64,000 bases of DNA from Bacteroides ovatus (GCF_001314995.1 NZ_CP012938.1:1736001-1800000), one strand, 5' to 3'. Shown: positions 53,312 through 63,712, numbered from the stretch's first letter. The notes: generated by a model not told the origin, from the letters alone. A program made the numbers and translations.

Positions 53312-53369
53312 GGATTATGGCTATCATAAGTAACTTTCACCGGATACATATAGCCATAATCCTTTTTTT
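53312..53369 (+). terminator. Intrinsic terminator of the biotin operon
   Basis: GGATTATGGCTAT (53312-53324) and ATAGCCATAATCC (53350-53362) pair perfectly over 13 bp, followed by seven Ts (53363-53369). The last Ts overlap the stop region of the convergent sensor kinase gene. Confidence 0.88.
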
Positions 53370-55725
53370 AAACAGTAGTCGAATATTTATCTAAAGCCTT
53401 TCTCAATGTTCTTTCCGAAATCGGTTTGGTCACAAAGTCATTACAACCCATCTCCAATGCCAATTCTTTATCCGCCTCAAAAGCATAAGCCGTCAAAGCA
53501 ATGATTGGAATTTCTTTAGAATAAGAGCGGATAATATGGGTTGCTTCCAGTCCATCCATACGCGGCATTTTTACATCCATCAGGATTAAGTCCGGTTGGT
53601 ACTGCTTATACATTTCGATAGCTTCCACTCCGTCTTTAGCCCAAAGCAATGTATATTCCCTGCCAATCAGATTCTTCAGCAAGATAAAATTGCTCTCCAC
53701 ATCTTCTGCTACCAGAATCTTCTTAATCTGTTGTACACGATTGACTGTATTTCCTTTAGATACCACTTTCGACTCTTTAAAGAATTTACCATGCTCTCCG
53801 GTTTCTTCATAAGGGATCGTGAAATAGAATGTGGAGCCTTTACCCAGTTCGGAAGTCACCCCTATTTCTCCACCGATTTTTTCGATAATCATCCGACAGA
53901 TAGACAGACCTAATCCTGTCCCTTGGGCAAAAGAGTTCAGTTTGACAAAACGCTCGAAGATATGATCTACCTTTTCCGGTTCTATCCCTATTCCTGTATC
54001 CTTTACATACACACGAATATCTTTATCCATTCGTCCAAAACCAAAACGGATCTCTCCTTCATAGGTAAACTTACTTGCATTAGTCAGGAAATTCGTTATC
54101 ACCTGCATGATACGGTTCTGATCTCCCTCCATGAGCAAATCCTCCTCCTCATTATCAAAGACAAGAGTTACCCCTTCTTTCACACGTTCTTTATGAACAG
54201 TATAAATTGTTCGGCAGACCTCTCCCAGATTCATTGGACGTTTGATATATTCCAGTGTCCCGGCTTCTATCTTCGATAAATCCAGAATATCATTAATCAA
54301 TTGCAACAAAATATCCGAATTCTGATTGATTATATCCGAATAGAGTTTTTTCTCTTCAGCAGTTTCGGCAGAAGGCAATAACTGGGAGAATCCTACAATA
54401 GCATTCAGCGGAGTCCGGATCTCATGGCTCATGTTAGCAAGGAAAGCGCTTTTCAATCTGTCGGATTGCTCCGCTTTAATCCTTGCCCTAATCAGTTCCT
54501 GCTCAATATTCTGAAGATTAGTAATATCCCATGAAATGCCAATCAGCAACGGTTTACGTCCCTCCATCGGTACAAGTGCTTTCAAAGTCTGCACGATACG
54601 CGCTTCTCCATTAGCGGACAAATAAGTTTCCTGCATATCAATGCGCTTATGAGTCTGAAGTAATTCTAAATCATCTTTACGGAATTTCTCCGCATCTCCA
54701 TGCACCGGAAATATTTCATAATCCGTATGCCCGATAGCTTTAGACGCCGGAATACCTGAATGATCGGCAAATGCCTTATTCCAATACAAATATCTAAAAT
54801 CATCTTCCGGGTCCTTCACACACAAATAGACCGGAATATTATTTAAAATACCATCCAACAATAAATTCAGTTCGCGGAGTTCATCCCGTTTCTTGATAAC
54901 ATCAGTAATATCCTGCGTAAAGAACCAAATGAGTTCCTGATTATTTTCACGAATCAGAAAAGCAGATACCTGATGTACTCTCTCCTTCGTATGCCCGTAA
55001 GGTATATAAGCCGCCCGATAAGCAAAGCTACCATCGTTATCACGAATTTCCTGCAATCTTTTTTCCCACGCCCCCCTGTCGGTCATAGAGACACGCAAAT
55101 CATATACTTTTTGTGTACCCAACTCTTGCGTTACACCGTATTCTTCTATAAATTGCTTATTCGCATAAACCAGCGTTCCATCTCCCGCCACAGCAAGAAT
55201 GCTGTCACTCACCTTATCGAGCACACTTTTAAAAACTTCCAACTGCCTTTGGGTAGCTACTCGTTCCGTTATATCACGACACATAATCAGCACGTATTCC
55301 TCATCCAACGGAAAAATACGGTTCTCGTAATAATGGCGTTCACCATTAAAATCCAGTTCGTGATGTGCAGTTGAAACAGTTCCGGTGGTGATAGCATGAC
55401 GCATATTGGAGTGAATATTCTGATATGCTTCCGGTGGAACCATATCCTGCATACGCATCCCTCTAAAATCCTTGTTTGATATTCCTACATGGTTGGTTTC
55501 CTCATTGGAAACAACTTCAATACCTACCTCACTCTGATTGAAGACAGTCAGCATATCGGGAAGAGAGTCTAGTATTCTAACAGCATATTTTTCTTTAAAA
55601 CTAACAGGACGATCGTTATATTTCTCATCCCTAAGGGTAGAAAGTTCTTTTCTAAGCTGCTCGTTTTCTTTTTTAAGTGCTTCTAACTGTTCTAATAATG
55701 CTTCTTTGCTTTGTTCGATACTCAT
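53368..55725 (-). CDS. Soluble hybrid sensor histidine kinase/response regulator with PAS domains
   Basis: The 785-aa protein has no signal peptide or membrane segment, so it senses in the cytoplasm. Order: coiled coil (about 8-35), PAS1 (50-155), PAS2 (163-275), PAS3 (285-408; VKDPEDDFRYLYWNKAFADHSG), HisKA with phospho-His434 in NMSHEIRTPLN, HATPase_c (with VKDTGIGIEPEKVDHIFERF and GTGLGLSICRMI), and a receiver domain with phospho-Asp717 in LILMDVKMPRMDG. No output DNA-binding domain follows, so it needs a partner. None is next to it. The signal is unknown; PAS domains could bind haem, flavin or a small ligand. Confidence 0.92.
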   Translation of the reverse strand: MSIEQSKEALLEQLEALKKENEQLRKELSTLRDEKYNDRPVSFKEKYAVRILDSLPDMLTVFNQSEVGIEVVSNEETNHVGISNKDFRGMRMQDMVPPEAYQNIHSNMRHAITTGTVSTAHHELDFNGERHYYENRIFPLDEEYVLIMCRDITERVATQRQLEVFKSVLDKVSDSILAVAGDGTLVYANKQFIEEYGVTQELGTQKVYDLRVSMTDRGAWEKRLQEIRDNDGSFAYRAAYIPYGHTKERVHQVSAFLIRENNQELIWFFTQDITDVIKKRDELRELNLLLDGILNNIPVYLCVKDPEDDFRYLYWNKAFADHSGIPASKAIGHTDYEIFPVHGDAEKFRKDDLELLQTHKRIDMQETYLSANGEARIVQTLKALVPMEGRKPLLIGISWDITNLQNIEQELIRARIKAEQSDRLKSAFLANMSHEIRTPLNAIVGFSQLLPSAETAEEKKLYSDIINQNSDILLQLINDILDLSKIEAGTLEYIKRPMNLGEVCRTIYTVHKERVKEGVTLVFDNEEEDLLMEGDQNRIMQVITNFLTNASKFTYEGEIRFGFGRMDKDIRVYVKDTGIGIEPEKVDHIFERFVKLNSFAQGTGLGLSICRMIIEKIGGEIGVTSELGKGSTFYFTIPYEETGEHGKFFKESKVVSKGNTVNRVQQIKKILVAEDVESNFILLKNLIGREYTLLWAKDGVEAIEMYKQYQPDLILMDVKMPRMDGLEATHIIRSYSKEIPIIALTAYAFEADKELALEMGCNDFVTKPISERTLRKALDKYSTTV

Positions 55726-55756
55726 AATGTAACGGTGTAAATACGTACTTATCTGC

Positions 55757-55764
55757 CAAAAGTA
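55757..55764 (-). promoter_or_regulatory. Promoter -7 box for the sensor kinase gene
   Basis: TACTTTTG on the minus strand, a full consensus match, 31 bp before the start codon. No clear -33 box. Confidence 0.6.
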
Positions 55765-55813
55765 AATATTTTTTTGAATAAAAGCACGTATTTACCCCGT
55801 TTTTTTCAAAGAA

Positions 55814-56338
55814 TTACTCAATTACCATAATCCGGTCGTTCAATCCCACCTTCATGCCATCTTCCACGAATACTTCTTTCACAACTCCATCCGTCACCGA
55901 ACGTATCTCATTCTCCATTTTCATCGCCACCAATACACAAAGCGGATCACCCCGCTTCACGAGATCTCCTTTCTTTACATACGTCTTCAGGATAACTCCC
56001 GGCATCGGTGCCTGTACCACCTGACGCCCTACGGATTCAGCAGCAGTGCGGGCATTATGTATCTTCTCCATTTCTCCCTGCAATTCAATCTGATAAAGCT
56101 CCCCTTTATTCATAATCGTATATGAATTATTGGAAGAAGGAGAAATCTGCACTCCATGCGAGTGGTGATCGATGATGATCGAATGGATAGAGTCGCCACC
56201 CATGTTATAATCGACCTCATATATCTTACCATTGACTGCAATCTTCTTGATTGGTCCGTCCTCCAGAATCTCCACCTTATATTCACTGTCCGGCATATCC
56301 TGGAGCTTGGCGTAATATGTAGCTAATGTTGTACCCAT
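55814..56338 (-). CDS. Biotin carboxyl carrier subunit of acyl-CoA carboxylase
   Basis: The 174-aa protein ends in a biotinyl domain with the biotinylated lysine Lys140 in the VAMKMEN motif and the upstream turn APMPGVILKTYVKKGDLVKRGDPL. The N-terminal part is a linker with a beta-rich segment of the type found in decarboxylase/carboxylase carrier subunits. It is the third gene of the operon with the carboxyltransferase and biotin carboxylase subunits, and carries the CO2 between them. It depends on the biotin made by the operon at 47-53 kb. Confidence 0.92.
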   Translation of the reverse strand: MGTTLATYYAKLQDMPDSEYKVEILEDGPIKKIAVNGKIYEVDYNMGGDSIHSIIIDHHSHGVQISPSSNNSYTIMNKGELYQIELQGEMEKIHNARTAAESVGRQVVQAPMPGVILKTYVKKGDLVKRGDPLCVLVAMKMENEIRSVTDGVVKEVFVEDGMKVGLNDRIMVIE

Positions 56339-56367
56339 AATCTGTTCCGTTATTTATTAGTCTCAAA

Positions 56368-57879
56368 TCAATAATTATTAGCAGTCATCTGCAATTTACC
56401 ATAATACTTCCAGAGTGATTCTCCTACTACCGGGAGTGTTGTTGCACGGGAAGCCGCTTCTTTCTCACGCTCGTAATGTCGCACTGCGGCAGCAATGACA
56501 GCCACTGTCGGATCTGTATTCTGACGACGTTTCAGGTCTTCCTTATCGAAGCGTGTATCAATAAACGTCGTGTCATATTCACCTTTCAGGAAAGCTGCGT
56601 TCTTCAATACACGTTGATGGAAAGGAATCGTTGTCTTAATTCCCAGAATCTTATACTCGCGCAAAGCACGTGCCATATTGGAAATGGCCGATGCACGGGT
56701 ACGCCCCCAACAACATAGCTTGGCAATCATCGGGTCATAATGCAGAGAGACTTCAAATCCGGCATAAGCGGCACTGTCAAGACGCAGGTTACGTCCCTCG
56801 GGAGCTTCACGGACAGTAATCACACCGGGAGAGGGCATGAAGTTATTCTCCGGATCTTCGGCGTAAATACGACATTCGATCGCTGCTCCGCTAAACTCAA
56901 TATCATCCTGTTTGTAAGGTAATGGATTTCCGGCAGCAACAGTTATCATATCCCGTACCAAGTCAACGCCTGTGCACTCCTCCGTCACAGGATGCTCTAC
57001 CTGCAAACGGGTATTCATCTCGAGAAAATAGAAGTTCTGGTCCTTATCCATCATAAACTCCAATGTCCCGGCACTGTAATAACCTATTTTTTTACAGGCT
57101 TCCACGGCTACCTTCAACATCTTCTTTCTCGTCTCCTCTTTCACAAAAGGAGAAGGACTTTCTTCTATCACCTTTTGGTTACGACGCTGAATGGAACATT
57201 CACGTTCATACAGATGAACGACATTTCCATACTTATCTCCCATGATCTGAACTTCGATATGATGCGGATTCTCAATATATTTTTCAATATAAACCGCATC
57301 ATTGCCAAAGGATGTCCCTGCTTCGGATTGCGACAAACGGAGAGCAGTTTCCACCTCTTCTTCCGTACGTACCAGACGCATACCTTTTCCTCCACCTCCC
57401 GCAAGTGCTTTCAGCATAATGGGATAGCCAACTTCATTAGCTACCTTCTTCACTTCATCAATGCCCTGTACCGGTGTTTCGGTTCCGGGCACAATAGGCA
57501 ATCCTGCTTCCCGCATAATCTTACGGGCCTCCGTCTTGATTCCCATTTTGGAAATAATATCCGCACTCGGTCCGATAAAAATCACTCCCTCTTCTTCGCA
57601 ACGGCGGGCAAAATCCGCATTCTCCGACAGGAAACCATATCCCGGATGAATAGCGGCTCCGGTCTTTTTGGCAATGGACAATATCAATTCCGGCTTTAGG
57701 TAGGAGGTATCTTCGGGCGATTCGGAGATGCAATAGGCTTCTTCCGCATAACGCACGTGCAAAGCTCCGCGGTCTACATGGGTATAAACAGCCACTGTCG
57801 AGATATTCATCACCCGACAAGTCCGAAAGATGCGCATCGCTATCTCACCCCGGTTGGCTACTAATATTTTTTTTATCAT
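56368..57879 (-). CDS. Biotin carboxylase subunit of acyl-CoA carboxylase
   Basis: The 503-aa ATP-grasp enzyme carboxylates carrier-bound biotin. It has MIKKILVANRGEIAMRIFRTCR at the start, the glycine-rich loop ALAGGGGKGMRLVRTEEE, the substrate motif EMNTRLQVEHPVTE, and the C-terminal family part. The start at 57879 gives the invariant N-terminus, rather than a frame eight codons longer. It has an extension of about 50 residues beyond the usual AccC end (TDPTVAVIAAAVRHYEREKEAA), as in propionyl-CoA carboxylase-type subunits. It lies in the middle of the operon. Confidence 0.94.
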   Translation of the reverse strand: MIKKILVANRGEIAMRIFRTCRVMNISTVAVYTHVDRGALHVRYAEEAYCISESPEDTSYLKPELILSIAKKTGAAIHPGYGFLSENADFARRCEEEGVIFIGPSADIISKMGIKTEARKIMREAGLPIVPGTETPVQGIDEVKKVANEVGYPIMLKALAGGGGKGMRLVRTEEEVETALRLSQSEAGTSFGNDAVYIEKYIENPHHIEVQIMGDKYGNVVHLYERECSIQRRNQKVIEESPSPFVKEETRKKMLKVAVEACKKIGYYSAGTLEFMMDKDQNFYFLEMNTRLQVEHPVTEECTGVDLVRDMITVAAGNPLPYKQDDIEFSGAAIECRIYAEDPENNFMPSPGVITVREAPEGRNLRLDSAAYAGFEVSLHYDPMIAKLCCWGRTRASAISNMARALREYKILGIKTTIPFHQRVLKNAAFLKGEYDTTFIDTRFDKEDLKRRQNTDPTVAVIAAAVRHYEREKEAASRATTLPVVGESLWKYYGKLQMTANNY

Positions 57880-57957
57880 AATCTTTTTCTTTTTAGAAGT
57901 CAAAACTTAAAAGAGCAATTTAATAATTTTAGGCACGGATTTAATCCATAAACAGGC

Positions 57958-59502
57958 TTACAGCGGTAGATTAGAATGTTTCTTAGGAGGATTCGACTGC
58001 CGTTTGTTGGCAAGCATCTCGAAACTTCGAATCAACCGCAAACGGGTTACTGCCGGATCGATTACTTCATCCACATATCCCAGTTCCGCCGCCCGGTAAG
58101 GATTGGCAAACTTTCCGCGATAATCATCCTGAAGTTCTTTCCGTTTCTCTTCGGGTTTCTCGGCTTTATCTATTTCCTTACGGAAAAGGATATTCACAGC
58201 TCCATCCGGTCCCATCACCGCGATTTCGGCGGTAGGGAAAGCAAGATTTACATCTCCACGGATATGCTTGGAACTCATCACATCGTAAGCACCACCGTAT
58301 GCTTTGCGGGTAATAACCGTCACTTTCGGCACCGTAGCCTCACAATAAGCATAAAGTAATTTTGCCCCGTTACGGATAATTCCGCCATATTCCTGATCGA
58401 TTCCCGGAAGGAATCCCGGAACATCTACCAGTGTCAGTAAAGGGATATTGAAAGCATCACAGAAGCGGACAAAACGGGCGGCTTTGATAGACGCATTGAT
58501 ATCCAGTGTACCAGCAAGCACCAATGGCTGATTAGCCACCACTCCCACCGTTTTTCCATTCAGGCGGATATATCCCGTCACAATATTCGCAGCATATTCT
58601 GCCTGAAGCTCGAAGAAACTATTATCATCAGCCACCGCTTCTATCATCTCTTTTATATTATACGGCTGATTCGGATTGGACGGAATCAAATCTGCCAGTT
58701 CCGGAGTCAGGCGAGTCGGCGAATCGCTGGTCGCTACAAACGGAGGCTCTTCCATATTATTCCCCGGCAGATAGGAGATCAATTCACGAATATAATTGAT
58801 GCACTCAATATCGTTTTCCGCAGAAAGATGGGCTACACCGGACTTTGTCATGTGCACGCCTACTCCACCGAGTTCTTCTTTTGTCACTTCTTCCTGTGTC
58901 ACGCTTCTCACCACATCCGGTCCTGTAATAAACATATAACCGGAGTTTTTCACCATCAAAATAAAATCGGTCAATGCAGGAGAATAAACAGCACCACCGG
59001 CACAAGGTCCCATGATTGCGCTAATCTGCGGAATCACTCCGGATGCCATAGAATTGCGCAGGAATATCTCGGCATATCCGGCCAAAGAACGTACTCCTTC
59101 CTGAATTCGTGCACCTCCCGAGTCATTCAATCCGATGATGGGTGCTCCCATCTGCATGGCCATGTCCATCACTTTACAAATTTTCTTAGCGTGCGTTTCC
59201 GAAAGAGCTCCTCCAAATACGGTGAAATCCTGTGCGAATACATAAACCAGGCGCTTGCCAATCATACCATATCCCGTCACCACCCCGTCTCCGGCGAATT
59301 TCTGCTTTTCCATACCGAAATCGGTACACCGATGGGTTACCAACTTATCCAGTTCGATAAACGAACCTTTCTCCAATAATAAATCGATGCGTTCACGGGC
59401 GGTCAGCTTGCCCACAGAATGTTGTTTTTCAATGCGAGCGTCTCCGCCGCCTTTTTCTGCTTTCCTGTTCAGTACTTCCAGGTTGCTAATAAGCTCTTTC
59501 AT
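57958..59502 (-). CDS. Acyl-CoA carboxylase carboxyltransferase (beta) subunit, propionyl/methylmalonyl-CoA type
   Basis: The 514-aa subunit has both carboxyltransferase halves: [42 protein letters not shown], the oxyanion-hole glycines in [16 protein letters not shown] and [16 protein letters not shown]. This combined form is that of propionyl-CoA carboxylase or methylmalonyl-CoA decarboxylase subunits, not the split AccA/AccD. In Bacteroides such complexes act in propionate/succinate metabolism; which direction operates here is inference. It is the first gene of the three-gene operon, with a -7 box 79 bp upstream. Confidence 0.93.
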   Translation of the reverse strand: MKELISNLEVLNRKAEKGGGDARIEKQHSVGKLTARERIDLLLEKGSFIELDKLVTHRCTDFGMEKQKFAGDGVVTGYGMIGKRLVYVFAQDFTVFGGALSETHAKKICKVMDMAMQMGAPIIGLNDSGGARIQEGVRSLAGYAEIFLRNSMASGVIPQISAIMGPCAGGAVYSPALTDFILMVKNSGYMFITGPDVVRSVTQEEVTKEELGGVGVHMTKSGVAHLSAENDIECINYIRELISYLPGNNMEEPPFVATSDSPTRLTPELADLIPSNPNQPYNIKEMIEAVADDNSFFELQAEYAANIVTGYIRLNGKTVGVVANQPLVLAGTLDINASIKAARFVRFCDAFNIPLLTLVDVPGFLPGIDQEYGGIIRNGAKLLYAYCEATVPKVTVITRKAYGGAYDVMSSKHIRGDVNLAFPTAEIAVMGPDGAVNILFRKEIDKAEKPEEKRKELQDDYRGKFANPYRAAELGYVDEVIDPAVTRLRLIRSFEMLANKRQSNPPKKHSNLPL

Positions 59503-59580
59503 AGGCTGTAATTATTAAAGTTGTATGTGTGTGTGTAAAAATAAACAGTAATAAATGAAATCATTGTCATATTGATTACA

Positions 59581-59588
59581 CAAAGGTA
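59581..59588 (-). promoter_or_regulatory. Promoter -7 box for the acyl-CoA carboxylase operon
   Basis: TACCTTTG on the minus strand, a full consensus match. The leader would be about 70 nt. No -33 TTTG at the normal distance. Confidence 0.6.
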
Positions 59589-59752
59589 CTTTTATATAAT
59601 GAACGCATCATGCGTGGAAATTGTTAGCATTTATGCCTTAAAACATCTTTATCCATTTATTTAGGGAGCTTTTTTTGCAGGTTGCGACAACAAACTTCCC
59701 CGCTTTTCTGTTTATCGCTTATCATTTTTAATAAAACCTATACCCTAACAAA

Positions 59753-60340
59753 ATGAGAACAATTAAAATCTTATTAGCAGCCGGTTTCCTGCTCGTGTTC
59801 GGTACAAGTATTCATGCACAGGTACAACGGAATGAAACCTATCTACCCAAATTTGCCATCAAGACCAATGCTCTCTATTGGGCCACTTCTACGCCCAATT
59901 TAGGAATCGAAGTGGGATTGGCAAAGAAACTGACTCTCGACATATCCGGTAACTACAATCCGTGGAAGTTTGGTGACGACCGTCAAATCAAACATTGGCT
60001 CGTTCAGCCGGAATTACGCTATTGGCTCTGCGAACGTTTCAACGGAAGTTTCTTCGGTTTGCACGGACATTACGGAGAAATGAATGTCAGCAATCTGAAT
60101 ATATTCGGAATGGGACATGACCGTTACGACGGCAATCTGTACGGAGCCGGTATTTCCTACGGATATCAATGGATCATAAGCAAACGATGGAGTATGGAAG
60201 CTACCATCGGAGTGGGATACGCCCGTCTGGAATATGACAAGTATGCTCGTGGTGACGGAGGTGAAAAGTTGGGACATAACACCCGCAATTATTTCGGTCC
60301 GACCAAAATCGGTCTTAGTTTCATTTATGTCATCAAATAA
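59753..60340 (+). CDS. DUF3575 family envelope protein
   Basis: The 195-aa protein has a signal peptide (cleavage near IHAQ) and the DUF3575 pattern KFAIKTNALYWATSTPNLGIEVGLAKKLTLDISGNYNPW, with eight or so beta-strands and a C-terminal strand GLSFIYVIK, suggesting a small outer-membrane barrel. DUF3575 and DUF3868 proteins are often paired next to fimbrial (Mfa/Fim) loci in Bacteroidales; no fimbrial gene is seen here. It precedes the DUF3868/OmpA-like gene by 21 bp, so they form an operon. Confidence 0.85.
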   Translation: MRTIKILLAAGFLLVFGTSIHAQVQRNETYLPKFAIKTNALYWATSTPNLGIEVGLAKKLTLDISGNYNPWKFGDDRQIKHWLVQPELRYWLCERFNGSFFGLHGHYGEMNVSNLNIFGMGHDRYDGNLYGAGISYGYQWIISKRWSMEATIGVGYARLEYDKYARGDGGEKLGHNTRNYFGPTKIGLSFIYVIK

Positions 60341-60361
60341 TCGAACTCTCTAAAACTTACA

Positions 60362-61816
60362 ATGATGAAAAGAAAACTTATTTATCTATTTATAGCTTTT
60401 GCAGCCGCCATCCTACCGGCTCATGCACAAAAATTCCTGAACGATGCGCTCACTCTCTCGAACGTATCTTTATGGCAACAAGGTAACTCTCTCTATGTCA
60501 GCATGACCTTCGACATGAAGAATCTGACAATAGGTTCCGCCCGAAGTTTAAGCCTTATTCCCCTGCTGACGGACGGACAGCATAATGTACCCTTGCAAGA
60601 AATCATCGTCAATGGTAAAAGACGCGAAAAAGCATATATCCGCAGTCTGGCAATCACTAAGCAAGAACCTACCGCCATTATCGTTCCTTATAATAAAAGG
60701 GAAACTTTTAATTATACGCAGGTGATTCCTTACAAACCCTGGATGGCTAATGCCAGTTTGCAACTTGTAGAGAATCTATGCGGATGCGGCAATTATCAGG
60801 AAATGAATGCACAGGAACTGATTACCAATGATGTATCTACCGAAGCCAAACGTTTAAGTGCCATGTCTCCTATCATTGCCTATATTCAGCCAACCGTAGA
60901 AGTGGTCAAAAACCGTAGCGAACAATATGAAGCTCATCTGGATTTTCCGGTCAACAAATCGGTGATCCTTACCGACTTCATGAACAATCATGCTGAATTG
61001 GTGAATATCCATGCCATGTTTGACAAAATACAGAATGACCGGAACCTGACTGTGAAAGGTATCAGTATCAAAGGTTTCGCCTCGCCGGAAGGACCTCTTA
61101 CCTTCAATGAACAGCTTTCCAAAAAACGTGCGGAAGCTTTGAAGGATTATCTGGTTAAGAACGAAAAAGTGCCTTCCAAACTATATAAAGTGACTTTCGG
61201 TGGAGAAAACTGGGATGGATTGGTAAAAGCACTCCAATCTTCTTCGATGAAGGAGAAGGAAACATTCCTGAACATCATCAAAAATACAACTGACGATGCC
61301 AAACGTAAACAGGAAATCATGCGTGTAGGCGGCGGAGCTCCTTACCGTAGTATGCTGAAAGAGATTTATCCGGGATTGCGTAAAGTGAACTGCAAGATTG
61401 ACTATACCGTTGTCAATTTCGATGTTGAACAAGGCCGTATCATTATCCGGGAAAATCCGAAATATCTTAGTCTGAACGAAATGTATCAGGTGGCCAACAG
61501 TTATCCGAAAGGCAGCAAGGATTTTGTTAATGTATTCGATATTGCTGTACGCATGTATCCTACTGACGCCGTAGCTAACCTGAACGCAGGAGCCGTCGCA
61601 TTATCACAAAAGGATTTGGATGCAGCAGTGAAGTTTATGGAGAAAGCCGATCACAATACTGCCGAGTTCATCAACAATACCGGAGTCTACAATTTCCTTA
61701 ACGGAGACATTAACCGTGCCATGGCCGCATTCGAGCAGGCAGCAAAGCTAGGTAACGAAGCTGCCCTTGCCAACTTAAAACAATTACAACAAATTTTAAG
61801 TGTGAAGATGAAATAA
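60362..61816 (+). CDS. DUF3868/OmpA-like protein with TPR tail
   Basis: The 484-aa protein has a signal peptide (ending AHAQ), an N-terminal DUF3868 part (about 22-150, LTLSNVSLWQQGNSLYVSMTFDM), an OmpA-C-like segment (about 225-300, ISIKGFASPEGPLTFNEQLSKKRAEALKDYL) that could bind peptidoglycan, and TPR-like repeats near the C-terminus (AVANLNAGAVALSQKDLDAAVKFMEKA and NGDINRAMAAFEQAAKLGNEAALANLK). It is paired with DUF3575. A role as periplasmic or outer-membrane scaffold is likely; the exact function is not known. Confidence 0.85.
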   Translation: MMKRKLIYLFIAFAAAILPAHAQKFLNDALTLSNVSLWQQGNSLYVSMTFDMKNLTIGSARSLSLIPLLTDGQHNVPLQEIIVNGKRREKAYIRSLAITKQEPTAIIVPYNKRETFNYTQVIPYKPWMANASLQLVENLCGCGNYQEMNAQELITNDVSTEAKRLSAMSPIIAYIQPTVEVVKNRSEQYEAHLDFPVNKSVILTDFMNNHAELVNIHAMFDKIQNDRNLTVKGISIKGFASPEGPLTFNEQLSKKRAEALKDYLVKNEKVPSKLYKVTFGGENWDGLVKALQSSSMKEKETFLNIIKNTTDDAKRKQEIMRVGGGAPYRSMLKEIYPGLRKVNCKIDYTVVNFDVEQGRIIIRENPKYLSLNEMYQVANSYPKGSKDFVNVFDIAVRMYPTDAVANLNAGAVALSQKDLDAAVKFMEKADHNTAEFINNTGVYNFLNGDINRAMAAFEQAAKLGNEAALANLKQLQQILSVKMK

Positions 61817-61844
61817 ACAGAAAAATCTATTTATTCAACCGACC

Positions 61845-61895
61845 AAAGTGGGGCGTTCGTTTGTTATATCAATAATAAACGACGTTCCACTTTTT
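61845..61895 (+). terminator. Terminator after the DUF3868 gene
   Basis: AAAGTGG (61845-61851) pairs with CCACTTT (61887-61893), with TCGTTTGTTAT/ATAATAAACGA continuing the stem inside (one mismatch), followed by Ts. It separates the operon from the lactate permease gene. Confidence 0.8.
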
Positions 61896-61908
61896 AAATC
61901 TGATAATT

Positions 61909-63408
61909 ATGACCTTGATCCTTGCTGTTATTCCAGTGTTACTGTTGATTATACTGATGGCATTTTTTAAAATGTCAGGTGATAAAAGTAGTATCATTTC
62001 TCTGATTGTGACGATGCTGATTGCTCTTTTCGGCTTCGCTTTCTCGGTAGACAATCTGTTTTACTCCTTTTTATATGGAGCATTAAAAGCTGTCTCTCCT
62101 ATCTTAATCATTATTTTGATGGCTATTTTCAGTTATAATGTATTGTTGAAAACTGAAAAGATGGAGATTATCAAACAGCAATTCGCATCTATTTCTACCG
62201 ATAAAAGTATTCAGGTGTTATTACTGACTTGGGGATTTGGAGGTCTATTGGAAGCTATGGCCGGCTTCGGAACAGCAGTAGCTATTCCGGCGGCAATTCT
62301 TATCAGTCTAGGATTCAAGCCTATCTTTTCGGCAACGGTGAGTCTGATTGCCAATAGTGTAGCCACTGCTTTCGGAGCAATCGGAACTCCGGTATTAGTA
62401 TTGGCCAAAGAAACGAATTTGGACGTATTGCATCTTAGTACGAATGTCGTATTGCAATTATCCGTTTTAATGTTCCTGATTCCGCTGGTTCTACTTTTCC
62501 TTACTGATTCCAAACTTAAGTCGCTCCCGAAAAATATATTCCTGGCTTTATTGGTAGGCGGAGTCTCTTTAGCCAGCCAATATGTGGCAGCAAAATATAT
62601 GGGTGCTGAATCTCCGGCCATAATCGGCAGTATTCTTTCTATTATCGTAATCGTTATTTATGGAAAACTTACTGCATCCAAAGAAGAGAAAGCACGAAAA
62701 AGCCATCTGAAAACGAAAGATATATTAAATGCATGGAGCATTTATTTACTGATTCTGTTTCTGATTATCTTAACCAGTCCCCTCTTTCCGGGATTACGTC
62801 ATACATTAGAGAATAACTGGATTACGAGAATCAGCCTTCCTATCAATGCGTCCACCGTTAATTATACTATTTCCTGGCTGACCCATGCCGGAGTATTGCT
62901 TTTCATCGGTACTTTTATCGGTGGATTGATTCAGGGGGCTAAAGTAAAAGATCTGTTCATCGTTCTTTGGAATACCGTGAAGCAGTTGAAGAAAACATTC
63001 ATTACGGTTATCTGCCTCGTGGGGTTATCTACTATTATGGATAGTTCCGGAATGATCGCCGTGATTGCCACAGCACTGGCTACGGCTACCGGAAGTTTAT
63101 ACCCGTTATTTGCTCCGGTTATCGGTTGTTTGGGAACGTTTATCACCGGAAGCGATACATCTTCCAACATCCTTTTCGGAAAGTTGCAAGCAAGTGTGGC
63201 TGGGCAAATTCATGTCAGTCCGGATTGGCTGTCTGCTGCAAATACAGTAGGTGCTACAGGGGGTAAGATTATCTCTCCACAAAGTATTGCCATTGCTACT
63301 TCTGCCGGAAACCAACAGGGAAAAGAAGGTGAAATACTGAAAGCAGCTATTCCTTATGCTTTAATATATGTGGCGATTACAGGAATTATTGTTTATATTT
63401 TCAGTTAA
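61909..63408 (+). CDS. L-lactate permease (LctP family)
   Basis: The 499-aa inner-membrane carrier has about 13 hydrophobic segments. It carries the family signatures WGFGGLLEAMAGFGTAVAIPAAIL, GFKPIFSATVSLIANSVATAFGAIGTPVL, and near the end PVIGCLGTFITGSDTSSNILFGKLQ and AANTVGATGGKIISPQSIAIA. It should import L-lactate (or glycolate) with protons. No lactate dehydrogenase gene is adjacent in the window. It sits 13 bp after a terminator; its own promoter boxes are not clear. Confidence 0.93.
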   Translation: MTLILAVIPVLLLIILMAFFKMSGDKSSIISLIVTMLIALFGFAFSVDNLFYSFLYGALKAVSPILIIILMAIFSYNVLLKTEKMEIIKQQFASISTDKSIQVLLLTWGFGGLLEAMAGFGTAVAIPAAILISLGFKPIFSATVSLIANSVATAFGAIGTPVLVLAKETNLDVLHLSTNVVLQLSVLMFLIPLVLLFLTDSKLKSLPKNIFLALLVGGVSLASQYVAAKYMGAESPAIIGSILSIIVIVIYGKLTASKEEKARKSHLKTKDILNAWSIYLLILFLIILTSPLFPGLRHTLENNWITRISLPINASTVNYTISWLTHAGVLLFIGTFIGGLIQGAKVKDLFIVLWNTVKQLKKTFITVICLVGLSTIMDSSGMIAVIATALATATGSLYPLFAPVIGCLGTFITGSDTSSNILFGKLQASVAGQIHVSPDWLSAANTVGATGGKIISPQSIAIATSAGNQQGKEGEILKAAIPYALIYVAITGIIVYIFS

Positions 63409-63500
63409 TTACCCTAAAATTGAAGAAGATAATAATACTGTTAACAAAGCGTGATAATACTTCCGCTTAACCATTAGATATTAAAACATTTAGCTCGTTT

Positions 63501-63545
63501 TTGCACGGAAATGAATGAAACAGTGCGAAAATGAGTGAAACTGTA
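63501..63545. repeat. 22-bp degenerate tandem repeat
   Basis: Two units, TGCACGGAAATGAATGAAACAG and TGCGAAAATGAGTGAAACTG, follow each other directly. The first arm TTTTTGCAC also pairs with GTGCGAAAA, so the stretch may fold. It lies downstream of the lactate permease gene; the rest of 63409-63712 shows nothing I can support. Confidence 0.55.
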
Positions 63546-63712
63546 TGGATTCGGTCATACATAGTGGAAAAAACATCTATCATTCCTATACTGTATCTAT
63601 TTTAGTGTAGCATTAGGTGAGATAATCCATTTAAAGACATACGAATGCACACTTTATAGGGTGATAACCTGTATTTGACAGCTTAATTATCTATGAGGAG
63701 CGGCAGTATTTC

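Noticed and set aside
53281..53361. Minus-strand mini-frame with peptide MYPVKVTYDSHNPQKSTIVVE past the sensor kinase gene
   Set aside because: It is only 21 codons and coincides with the 13-bp terminator hairpin of the biotin operon. It could be a gene relic, but evidence is too thin.
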